This document shows, one piece after another, positions 10,609 through 20,377 of a DNA stretch of 64,000 nt. A model generated the notes under the pieces. It saw only the letters and a program-made list of their open reading frames with translations. It did not search any database and was not told the DNA's origin. Where the stretch lies: assembly GCA_022606135.1 (NCBI GenBank), contig JABYQN010000002.1:3038001-3102000 (forward strand), given 5' to 3'. A program made the position numbers and the translations under genes. How positions within the stretch are numbered: the first letter of the stretch is position 1; the number at the start of each line of letters is the position of its first letter. The stretch is from Fomes fomentarius (taxonomy: Eukaryota; Basidiomycota; Agaricomycetes; Polyporales; Polyporaceae).

Positions 10609-13032
10609 CTAGCCCAAGCGTAGGTCCTCCGGTAGAGAGAAGTACAACTTGGGTAAGAACCGCTTCACCCTAGATCGTACCTCTATCTCCCGATTCTTCT
10701 TCGCGGCGAACTTGAGTAGGATGCGCACGGACTCGTGGTCAGGCTCCACCCCATCCGTCCTCCCTGTCATCTCCAAACACAATACTTTCATCGCCTCGTC
10801 GAGCCGGTCTAGGCGGCACAAGCATTCCAGAAACGTATTCCAGTTCCGGATATTCATCGGGTACTCGAGCTCCATGAGCGTCGTGTAGATGCGGACCGCT
10901 ACGTCGTACGCCTCGTTATACGCGCAAGCATCAAGGATGATGCTCACGCTCGCGTGGTTGAACATGCCGGACGTGGCGAGTTTCTGCCAGACACGGTACG
11001 CCTCTGTAAAGCACCCCGCACGCTGGTACGCGTCCATGAGCTGGTTCCAGAGCGGGAGGTCGGGCGTGAACTCGGAGTTCACCGTCAGCTGGTTGTGGAC
11101 GCGCGCGAGGGTCTTGGCGATCATTTGCCGCACAGTGTCGCCCTCTTCGTCGTCGGGCTGCGCGGCCGCGCTCGTGGCGAGTTGCGCGAGTTGCCTGATG
11201 ATGATCGTGTACACCTTGGAGGTGGTCGAGATGCCCTGCTTGCGCATGTCCGCGACGATCTCGAAATACTGCCGCGTCGACGGGACGTCGTGCGGCCACG
11301 TCGGGAGGGTGCAGAACGCGTGGAGGATCGCGGCGTAGCAATCCTCAGTCAGCTTCGTTCCGTCTGGTCCCTCGTCGTGTACCACCTCTGGGCGGCTGAT
11401 GAGGCGGTACAACCGCAAGGCCGCGGTGGGTGTGTCGCTGACGCGCATGAGTATGATAATGATGCTGGTAGCCAGCCGGCGGTCGACTCGTACACCATAT
11501 CGCTGCATGTCTTCCACGAGCATCACGGCGTCGGGCAGACGCTTGACGACATGTTCCTTCGAGGTTAGGGTGCGCAACAGCAATCGGTAGGTTCTGCGTG
11601 CAGGAGGACCGAGGAAGTCCGATTCGTCACGAGTGGCGGTAGAGTCGGTCGGCTGCGGGGCAGGGTTGTCGTGAACGACCTCCGTCTGGGCAGTCTCATT
11701 GCGTGCCGCCATGTCGCGTCGCGATATGTATTCGCGGTAGATCTTGAGTGCTTCGTCAACGGCCTCTGCAGAGGGCTTCACCAGACCGGTAGTTAGAAGT
11801 GATTGTAAAGCAAGATGGAGCATGTCACTGGATGGCCAAACGCCGTCACGAAGCTGCGATCGGTAGAAGGCTACGACCTGATCGGGTGGCCCATCACCGC
11901 ATTGCAGAAGGTGCTCCAGGACCTGCGTACAGGTCCGCGCAGTAGGCCGGATCTTCAGGACCTCACGCCAGCGCTTCACGTTAGCTGGAGAAAGGTCTTC
12001 GCCCAGAACGGCAAGGAATGTGTCCTCCGAGGGGTGCAGCCCGAGTTGAAGGAACTCCCGCAATAGACGGTTCACATGCCTGCGCTCGCCTGAGAGGGTC
12101 GCTTTCGCGAGTTTGCTATGCATCTGCTCTTCGCTGAGAGTGCCGGGGCGTTTAGGCACGCTTGCGATGTACAGTTGTTCAACCTCTGTCCCCAACTCCT
12201 CCGCTTCGGCGCGCGCGTACCCATCCGTGATTAGCCGGGATACGGCTGGATCGTAAGGTAGTGCAGACGAAGCAAAAAGCTTGATGGCATGCTTCATAGA
12301 CTCGAAGGTAGGGGGCCGTCGGGAGCCGGACGATGATGAAGAGTGGAATAAGGCCGATACGAGCATCCTGGCAGTCTCCACGGTCGGACCAATAGTGTAT
12401 TGTCCCAACCTCTTCCAGCACACACCAATGGTATACTCATCCCTACGCTCTGCCGCTAGGCGAAGTAGCTCATGCCATTGGGGGAGCGTGTCTATGACCA
12501 TGAGTTCCTCCATCTTGCCGGTGATGGCCAGCCACTCAAGAGCGGTATTCGTGTCGCCCTTCTCCAAGAGACGTTTGGTGACAGCCTGAGCGTATACACT
12601 GACCTCCTGGCCAAGGAGTTCGGTGGAAATGTGTAGGACTTGCCTGAGCACGGAGTGGTCTTCATGATATGTGGATACAGAGAGCTTGATGAGGACTTCT
12701 CCCAGTAAGGTCGGCACAGGATCCTCGGCGAGCGCAGGGCTCAGTAGAAGGTTCGCGGTACCTTCTTTGAAGGTTAGGAAGGCTAGGCGAGGGGGCCTGC
12801 CACCTTCGATAACCGCTGAATGGAATTTCTGCGTCTCTTCAAGGAGTTGCTGAGATGGGGAAAGCACGGGCGGCCTCCTCCGGACGGCACGAGTCAGCTG
12901 TGGATGCTGTTCAAAAAGCTCATGGCTTGACTGGACGGCGGCGGCGAGAGAGAGGCCGTATGGGTAAAGCGAAGGATGCCAGAGGCGGGCTGTGATATGT
13001 CTGCCTGGTACGAATGCTCTCCTCAAGAACAT
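10609..13032 (-). CDS. Mitochondrial pentatricopeptide repeat (PPR) protein
   Basis: This is one uninterrupted frame of 807 residues, with an in-frame stop directly before the ATG. The N terminus (MFLRRAFVPGRHITARLW) is basic and amphipathic, as expected for mitochondrial import. Helical repeats of about 35 residues occur throughout, such as LWNQLMDAYQRAGCFTEAY, VSIILDACAYNEAYDVAVRI and NWNTFLECLCRLDRLDEAM in the C-terminal third, typical of PPR proteins. Such proteins bind mitochondrial transcripts and act in their stability, processing or translation. The target cannot be read from the sequence, and fungal PPR proteins diverge fast, so I give no symbol. It is convergent with GCV2, whose stop is about 180 bp away. 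Confidence 0.85.
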   Translation of the reverse strand: MFLRRAFVPGRHITARLWHPSLYPYGLSLAAAVQSSHELFEQHPQLTRAVRRRPPVLSPSQQLLEETQKFHSAVIEGGRPPRLAFLTFKEGTANLLLSPALAEDPVPTLLGEVLIKLSVSTYHEDHSVLRQVLHISTELLGQEVSVYAQAVTKRLLEKGDTNTALEWLAITGKMEELMVIDTLPQWHELLRLAAERRDEYTIGVCWKRLGQYTIGPTVETARMLVSALFHSSSSSGSRRPPTFESMKHAIKLFASSALPYDPAVSRLITDGYARAEAEELGTEVEQLYIASVPKRPGTLSEEQMHSKLAKATLSGERRHVNRLLREFLQLGLHPSEDTFLAVLGEDLSPANVKRWREVLKIRPTARTCTQVLEHLLQCGDGPPDQVVAFYRSQLRDGVWPSSDMLHLALQSLLTTGLVKPSAEAVDEALKIYREYISRRDMAARNETAQTEVVHDNPAPQPTDSTATRDESDFLGPPARRTYRLLLRTLTSKEHVVKRLPDAVMLVEDMQRYGVRVDRRLATSIIIILMRVSDTPTAALRLYRLISRPEVVHDEGPDGTKLTEDCYAAILHAFCTLPTWPHDVPSTRQYFEIVADMRKQGISTTSKVYTIIIRQLAQLATSAAAQPDDEEGDTVRQMIAKTLARVHNQLTVNSEFTPDLPLWNQLMDAYQRAGCFTEAYRVWQKLATSGMFNHASVSIILDACAYNEAYDVAVRIYTTLMELEYPMNIRNWNTFLECLCRLDRLDEAMKVLCLEMTGRTDGVEPDHESVRILLKFAAKKNREIEVRSRVKRFLPKLYFSLPEDLRLG

Positions 13033-14374
13033 TCATGCGGCGCGCTGAGAACCCGTGTCAAAGCTTGCACGACGCGTAAGCCTGTCAAAGCTCACCTGCG
13101 CATCTACCAGCTACAAGCAGAACCGACGATGAGCGAGAGTGAAGACGCAGAAGCGGAGGCAAGCCTGGGCGAGGACAGTCTTGGGAGAGTGCTTCGGGCG
13201 CCTGGGTGTGGGGACAGGCAGCGCCCGCTAGCCGACGGACAGCTTACCTAAGAAGATGAGCCTCTGATGGACGTTATCTCTCTCGTTGATAAAGGATCAT
13301 GTCATCTTATCTAGTCTTATCTCTGTCCTGAGTTCGATAACCGAGACGCGATCAAGAGACTGAGGCCTCACAGATGGTCATGTCCCCCTTACACCATTCA
13401 TTAGCATTTAATATGCCCTACAGCACTTGTAATCGACCACGGGTGTTCCCAGGAGCGTCCAGAATATCGATGTCATGCTACGATCAGAATATAGCCATGG
13501 CATGTTCACATTCTGGCTGTTCTGCTTGCAAAGCATGGAGCAGTGGCAATGCCTCGGGTCGTGCTAGTCGTAGCCCAGCCTCTCCCGCTCGGCTCTTCCA
13601 ATCAACTTACAGCACGCCCAGGTATTAAGCATAGAAGATAGACCATAATGTTAGCGTCATGTCTGCGCATTCTTTCTGTCCCTTGCAAAGGGTAATGCTG
13701 TAGGATCCGAAGTAGTGAGCACTGTGAGTGCTGCGTTCAGACGAGCGCCTAATGCACCTCCGAGGCGCCTGTCCTTGGAATCGCACTTGACTTGCAGTCC
13801 GCCCTTGCTCGAAATCTGCCCAACAAACACATTTGGAGGTACTTTTGTAACCAACTGTTTGACTTGTTTGGGCTACATTTTTGGTTATCCCTCAGTAATG
13901 CCTGATTCTCCACCCATGCACCACCAGATGTCCATAAGCCAGTCAACAAACACAAAATCGGCTCCGAACGATTTGTTGTAGATCATAGTAAGAAACTATC
14001 TGAGGCAATTTGGAGACCGATAAAAGATGATTACGGACTGCAGACATTCATACCACCGACATAGTGAACTTCAGCGTCTCTTCCTGGTCTCTCCACCATC
14101 TAATCTACAGTCTGGGTCATTAGATACGATGGCATATCGGCGGCATCTCGGCGGCTTCCACTATCTCCCATCAGCGACCAGGAGACGCTGGGCCGCGCGC
14201 TAAAGGGCATTTGGCAGAGGGTTGGTCCCCACTGGGTGCATGGCAGAGCAAAGGTCTCGTGATCGCTCGAGTTACACGTCGGCGAGCAGCAAGCTCGGCG
14301 CCAGCAGCATCTTTCCTCTCCCCACCAAAAGTCCCCTTTGCACCGTTCATCGTCTCGTCCTTTTGTCACGCACC
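13033..14374. other. Intergenic region between the PPR gene and SSS1
   Basis: Two divergent promoters share this 1.3 kb stretch. On the minus strand a frame from about 13868 to 13657 (containing VPPNVFVGQISSKGGLQVK and ending KNAQT) and a 33-codon ATG frame starting near 13988 (MIYNKSFGADFVFVDWLMDI) look more protein-like than chance. I could not join them into a convincing gene or recognise a family. The plus-strand frame at 12976-13251 is compositionally odd and unsupported. Confidence 0.35.
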
Positions 14375-14799
14375 ATGTCTGAGAAGCTCAAGGAGTTCGT
14401 CGATATCCCTCAGCAATTTGTTCGCGATGGAAACCAGGTCTGTTGGACCTCTTGAGACGCTGGAGAACGATCCCTTACCCCTCACTCGCGTTTACAGTTC
14501 CTCACCCGGTGTACAAAGCCCTCCCACAAAGGTCTGCTAAAACAGAATGGAACTTCAGCACCCTCTGAAGTCGTTGTACAGAGTTCATCCAGATCTCGAA
14601 GGCTGTTGCTATTGGTTTCGCGGTCATGGGCTTCATTGGGTACTTTGTCAAGCTCATCCACATTCCGATGTACGTTGCTCCCTTGCCTTCATCTATGCTT
14701 TTGCTCATGCTGTCTGTATAGTAACAACATCCTAGTGTGCGTATCCCATGAATTCATCTGTAAGCATCTACTCATATCCCATACAGAGGCGGCGCATGA
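14375..14799 (+). CDS. SSS1: Protein translocase Sec61 gamma subunit
   Basis: Five small exons (14375-14437, 14498-14531, 14582-14669, 14722-14736, 14787-14799) encode 70 residues. The product is the single-spanning tail-anchored gamma subunit (SecE homologue) of the ER Sec61 translocon, which clamps the channel. The N-terminal amphipathic part reads [20 protein letters not shown], followed by [20 protein letters not shown] and the membrane helix [20 protein letters not shown]. The end INNILVGGA is the family signature. All splice phases fit. The last two coding exons are only 15 and 13 nt, so automated predictors may miss the C terminus. Confidence 0.95.
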
Positions 14800-15174
14800 T
14801 GTACATTCATCCGGGCTGCTGGACGCTACATATGTACTGTACATACGGGGACTATTTATCACTTTCCTTTCCGATATTCCTTCGTCTCTACATCCCTTCT
14901 GAGACCGGAAGGCAGAGCCTGTGTACCGCGACACAAAAGTTGTGGTGATGCTCTATCCTCTTGTTACGTCTCCTGCCCAGTGTCTGCGGCAAGTGCAAGA
15001 AGAAAGCCGTTCCGCCAGCATCGGTGATCGGAGCGACGCTGTGACTCTCTATCCGTCTTCGGAATGGCTCCTGCGTTCGACCAGCTTAGGATACTAGTCT
15101 CGGAGACGCCCGTCGATCGTGGTCCTGCGTCGTCGGTTGCTAAGTCGTGCAACCCCCGCGTCTTGCTATGACCT

Positions 15175-16832
15175 TCACACGATCGAGGTCGAAGAATGCG
15201 TGATAGGTGCCGTGGACTGAGTCGACATGTCGGAGACAATTGAAAGCGTCCGGCTTGCTCGACACTCGCTAGTAGAGGAACGGATGCTGTCCTCAGGGTC
15301 CCATCTGGGCTTACGGTTTTGGTAGAACCAAGCCATAACAACGTCCTATATGACAATGTTCAATATCTTGCTGAATGCAGTTCACCATGCTGCTCACCTT
15401 CTGGAGCCCGAAAATGAAGAAAGCCGCGAGTGGAAGTGCTGCTTGGACCATGTAGAATAAGACGTTAGGTCCCTGCTGCAAGTCCACAATGCATGCTCTA
15501 TCACCGATTATCAGTAAAGCAATTTGATCAATTCAAATAGCAAACGAACGAACCCCAAAGTCAACGCCGCATAGAGCAGAAATAGCGCAGCCTACAAGAC
15601 GAGTTGTCACTACCATGCACACGGGCAATTCGGAGGACACCTACCCTACACCATGGAGACAGCGATGGTCTCTTAGAGTCCACCAGCGGAAAATCTCTCT
15701 TGATGATCTGTCTTCCGCGGAAGTACTTGATGATACACGCGACTATGGATATGATGAGTCTACTGATTGTTCGACCACGTCCTGCCAATGAAGAACGCAC
15801 TTTCGACGATGATGATGAGGGCGAGAAATATACTGCAGAATATGGGCACAGCGAACATCATACTATTCGGTTGGTTGAGTATCGAGGGATGATAGCAGTC
15901 ATGACTGAATAAGACGTACAATGGACCACGCGTCAGACCGCAATACAGTCCTGTCTTCACTTGCACCCATTGAGGGTTCCGATTGCCGACCTGTCGTATC
16001 ATGTCAGCCACAGAAGACATGCTTCCTGCGCTGTACACGTACCAAAACAGCCGACAGAGTAAACACGAGGAATGTTACGTATGGTGGAGCGATGATCTTG
16101 AAGGACAACAGGGGTGAGTAGGTATGTCGGAGGTCCCTTGATGAACGAACGAACGTACTGCGACCATCTTTAGCCAGTGGGGGATGCTTGCAAGCCGAGC
16201 TTCCTTCCACGGCTCCAAGAACGTGCTCCATATCTGCGCGATACCGTCTCAATGACCAAATAGCTTCTGCTCTTTGAGGACTTGGACGTACCTGAAGCAC
16301 AACTTCCAGCGCAGCCACAACAGCCCTGCATGAGCACGAATGAGAACAAGATCGACGCGACTTGGTTGTAAAGCACGGACATTGGAGGAGCAGCATAATG
16401 CATCGCTGCTTGAGCTAAGCATAACTCAAACGGCGGGTTGTCTAACAGATTGCCCCCGCCGTAAATCCTATGGGTGCGAAGTCAGCGCGCGCCCACGAAA
16501 CCGGGGACTGGAAAGGGAGACCCACAAGAGACAGTAGATGATAGAATACAATATCCATATTACACAGAAATTGACGACTGTCGGATGTCTCTTCGCCGTC
16601 TTCGAGAACAAAAACGTCGCGACCAGGATGGGCAGGCCAATATGACCGCCCAGGAGGTGGATGGCGAAGAAGACCGAGGTCAAATTCCTCAAGTCCGGCG
16701 GCAGATTGTCTGTGATCGGTACTGAGGTGAGCTGCAGGCTGAGTTGCCTCGTAGCCCCGAGGCAGGCACAATGGACGGGGTACTACAAGGTAGCCGACAG
16801 AGTAGGAAGAGCTGCGCACCTTGCATTGTCAT
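15175..16832 (-). CDS. Fungal seven-transmembrane protein (GPCR-like family)
   Basis: Twelve exons (16832-16820, 16721-16526, 16467-16381, 16325-16292, 16233-16159, 16096-16043, 15990-15920, 15862-15801, 15781-15645, 15591-15550, 15475-15398, 15345-15175) sum to 339 residues. The N terminus MTMQVPITDNLPPDLRNLTS leads into helix 1 (HLLGGHIGLPILVATFLFS). Six more hydrophobic helices follow (NFCVIWILYSIIYCLL, AVVAALEVVLQ, IIAPPYVTFLVFTLSAVL, MMFAVPIFCSIFLALIIIV, AALFLLYAALTLG, LFYMVQAALPLAAFFIFG). HLLGGHIGLP and RHPTVVNFC recur in a large agaricomycete family annotated only as seven-helix or GPCR-like. Ligand and G-protein coupling are unknown. The tail is Ser/Thr-rich. Exon 1 is only 13 nt. The intron after 16381 starts GTCCGT, and the exon 10/11 junction is the least certain. 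Confidence 0.7.
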
Positions 16833-17213
16833 GACCTAGGTAAACGGTCGTCCGTCGTCGTTGTATTGGTAACCCGGGCAACCAGTGGTCGTTGTGCAGG
16901 AGATCAACTCCTGCAATTCAAGTATCGTACAGGCGTCGTGGGTCCGGAACCAGAGACGGGTAGAGAGCGTGGGGGCCAGTAGCTGCCAGTGCTACCAGTA
17001 GGAGGGAAAGAGCCTCAGAGGATGCGGGGGAGTGCCCAGGCGAGGTTCATAGGGAGCCGGGAGGACGAAAGAAGACGAGAAGCGCGATGGACATCATGGT
17101 GTGTGATTTACGCTGATTACTGGCTCATAGATGTTGATCACAGCCGGGCAGTGTGCCGCTCAGCCATCGACCTTGTGGATCACAGATATGACATATCCAC
17201 TCTGTCCTTGTCA
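16833..17213. other. Upstream region of the seven-helix gene
   Basis: This holds the promoter of the minus-strand seven-helix gene up to the transposon insertion point. I see no gene in it. Confidence 0.5.
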
Positions 17214-17221
17214 CCGCAATC
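17214..17221. repeat. Target-site duplication, left copy (CCGCAATC)
   Basis: It is identical to 20023-20030. The next base after each copy is A, so a 9-bp duplication cannot be fully excluded, but the outward A fits the inverted repeat at both ends. Confidence 0.85.
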
Positions 17222-17254
17222 AGGACCCCCGACATATCACCAAAATCCCTGAGC
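17222..17254 (+). repeat. Left terminal inverted repeat
   Basis: It starts AGGACCCCCGACATATCACC and continues to GAGC at 17254. It matches the reverse complement of 19991-20022 except for one additional C in the C-run. Confidence 0.9.
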
Positions 17255-19990
17255 CTGGCCGCCAAAATTTGGCCCCGAATGTCCGGAAAAAATGTCCCAA
17301 TTTTGGCCTCCAGAAGTCCGGATTGCCTCAGGCCGCCCGCCTTCGGCGGGGATAGTGTCCGGATGGTGGCAAGAGGCCTCTTAGGGGGTCAACTACGTCC
17401 GGATGGGCGAGATCAGGCGTCACAAAACGCGTAAATTGTCCGGGCGAGCTCACAAAACACTCCCAAGAGCTCTCAAGCCCAACTACACACTGTTAGATAC
17501 ATAAAACACACACCCCGTACACCACAAGTCCTTCTCCGCATCCTTCGTGTTCCTGCGTGCCTTCGCGAGAGGCTATAGGAATAAATTGTTTTTGAGGGCA
17601 CTGGGATAATTTATCACACTCCTTTGTGTCAGATTGAATTCACCCGGTGCCAGTGGCGGCTGTCACTGGCACTGACTCCAATTTTGGGAACCTTTAAACC
17701 TCTCGAGCAACAACTTTACAAGTGTATGCAGAGTGTGCAAATGAAAAATACTGGAAGCTATAGAATACACGTTGAGTACTAGTTCCTGGCACTTCGCCCT
17801 TCGTCGAGTATGTTCGGACATGTATGTCACATGCATGTCACACGGTAACGCCCACCCATAGTCGCGCCTGGCACCCAGTCATAACACCCGGGATTCTGGA
17901 CGAATTACCAGGAATGAGAGGAACAGTCTCACGAATGAGCGCGATTGAGCGCGAATGTGGAACTTACTCTGGCGTCTAATACACATGTTTCCGACCATCA
18001 TCATCGCCTCTCTGGCGCGTGCAGCCGCATGCTTGATTGTTGACGAGTCTGAGCGAATCTGTACGATATATTGCACCGGTGTAGAGCACTGTCAGAATGA
18101 AAATCCCACAGTTCATAGTATCCCCGTTCTTGCGCTTTGTGTACACAGTCTCAGGCCCTTCAGTGGATCCTCACGAGAACTAAGTGGTCCTCAGTCTTCT
18201 TCCAGTATTTCTCTCGCTACATCCAATATTGCATTGCATTAATTATATGATCGTAGAGTGTTTTCTCTCATGAACCAGCAAGAATGACATCGCTTTGCCG
18301 CCTGACACAAGGTATGTCGAGTCTGCAAGTACACCTTCGTCTGCAGAAGTAGACACGAAGTCTTCTTCTGCATTCTCAAGTGTCGTGATGACAGTGAGCT
18401 CTGGAGATCGTGACACATGGTTCCGACACAGGAAGGACCAGTACTACAACTGTTACTTACATTTTATTCCGACTAGAGTGGCGATTTCCTAGGTAGACAG
18501 TATAATACTTGTACTATACACGACATAGGTTTTGGGTCCACACAAGGTACACTAGTCCCCTAGGCAGACAATATTGGGCGGGCCTACCTGGGGCCTACTA
18601 ACAAGCTGGGAGCTTAAGTTCACAGGAATTTGCGCTTCTGTCCGAATGGGATTTGCCGTTTGACATTACTAGTGCACTTACTAGTCACAAGCGTCCGAGC
18701 ATAGTATCGCATTCAAACTCAGATAACAGCATCACACAGCTCCGATACTTCTCGTCGCGACGCTCTCCACCAGGACCACCACCCTGCCACCATCTTCAGT
18801 ACAGCTACAAGCATGTTCGGCTCCTCTCCAATTTCTGCTACTAGCAGTGCAGCACAGTCCAGTCCACCGTTATCCCTGGACTCTGCACTCGGGCCAGCAC
18901 AGTGTACAGCTCGTCTGGCAAGCACATCTTAGTCACAGTAGCCACACCCTCGTCACTTGCATCCCACCCACCCAAGAAGGCTTGCCCACACCGATGGTCG
19001 CAGCCTCGAAAACTCGCACCAAGGCGATTGCGTGGCATACGGTAGATGTCATCAGCGATCAGTGAGTGTACTCCACCATAAAACGGCGACAGGAATTTCT
19101 TCCTCAAGGACAAGATCGACGAGGATCCCGATATTCTGCCTGTCGATCTCAATGAGCATGGAACCAGATCTTGGATGAGAAGCTACAGATATGTCCTTGC
19201 TTCTGAATGTTTTGACATTGCTATAACGACGGTGTCTACGCACTAGGAACCGAAACAGTTGTGGCGTAGCTTGGAAGCTCCGCAAGGTACGCATGTTGTC
19301 CTATGGTGTCCCATCTCGTCTGGAACTGACTGAATATTCCTTACAGAGTGCGAAGTAGTTCACACCAGTGGAGGCCAACAATCTCACATTAAAGCTTAGT
19401 CCGTCGCATACCCTAGTACCCGTACCAACCGCAATTCCCAGTAGTAGTAACCGTATTTGTACTCATTCCCTGTAATTCGCGAATCTGGCATAATTGATTC
19501 AGTGACCGTATTGCAATGATTCCGAGAGAATCGTGACATAAATGAGTGCTATATCCTCATGAATCGTGCTGATTCTTCCAATCAAGAGTCTCTCGTAACT
19601 ACAGAGAGACCCTCAGATAGACCTGTATGTCCGCAGACTCTGCCACAGTCGTGGACATTCGCATGTCGCTTATTTCAGTCTCACGATACGTATTTCTGAC
19701 GATAGTCCGCGATATCGCTAAGGGTGTACTAAGGATATCGTCATGATTCGTCCTGATTCGAGGGCGTTTTCACTGGGCCTGGCAGGCGACCGTCCTCATG
19801 TCCTCACAGTACAATGCGGGCCGGCAACCGGAGGGAGTACCGGTGGGTGGTCGGGCAGGATCAGGCCTTCCTAGTCAGGTGCTGACCGTGTCCGGATTAT
19901 GAGATGGGGGCTTGGCCGAAAATCTTGGCCAAATGTCCGGACATTCGCTAGGCATAGGGGGTCCGGCCGGTCAAAAGTGTCCGGAAATCG

Positions 19991-20022
19991 GCTCAGGGAT
20001 TTTGGTGATATGTCGGGGTCCT
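19991..20022 (-). repeat. Right terminal inverted repeat
   Basis: It ends ATATGTCGGGGTCCT and is the reverse complement of the left end. The adjacent target duplication CCGCAATC follows at 20023-20030. Confidence 0.9.
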
Positions 20023-20030
20023 CCGCAATC
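20023..20030. repeat. Target-site duplication, right copy (CCGCAATC)
   Basis: It is identical to the left copy at 17214-17221 and directly abuts the right inverted repeat. Confidence 0.85.
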
Positions 20031-20377
20031 ACATCTGCCTTCAAGAGTCAAGGCTAATCACTGCGCGTCGTGTGATCCACATCGGCACCTCGGCGCGGCC
20101 GCTTGGGAAGGATCGGCAGTACAGTATAGATAGAGTTCAAGTTAACTTGCCGACCTTTAGCAGCTCCGGCGCTGGACGTCGAGACTCGAGCCATCCTCAA
20201 ATTCCCAAAGATAACAGCGCCGTGCTCAGCGCATCGAGGTCTCTAGGACTCCTGAGTACTGAAGACATAGAAAGTAGCCCTCGAAAGAAGGAAGTCAGCA
20301 ACACGACAATCTGACGGTAGTAATTAGTGTCGTGAGAGTCATGGTGGTATATATCAGAGATTACAACTACTATATGT

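Larger units (their letters stand above)
17222..20022. mobile_element. Non-autonomous DNA transposon with TIRs and 8-bp TSD
   Basis: The 33 bp at 17222-17254 are the inverted counterpart of the 32 bp at 19991-20022, differing by one extra C. Both ends start AGGACCCC outward-in. The element is flanked on each side by the same 8 bases, CCGCAATC (17214-17221 and 20023-20030). Just inside both ends the motif GTCCGGA recurs: four copies at 17281-17403 and three at 19890-19985, the likely transposase-binding subterminal repeats. An 8-bp duplication fits hAT or KDZ/Zisupton-type elements. The 2.8 kb interior has only short, unrelated frames and no transposase I can recognise, so it appears to be mobilised in trans or to be a decayed copy. 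Confidence 0.85.

Noticed and set aside
10931..11568. Long antisense frames (up to 204 codons) inside the PPR gene
   Set aside because: They lie opposite a GC-rich coding exon, have Arg/Gly/Ala-skewed composition typical of shadow frames and no family resemblance.
18653..19294. Frames on both strands inside the transposon
   Set aside because: They are short, mutually overlapping and lack DDE or zinc-finger motifs; I could not build a transposase from them.
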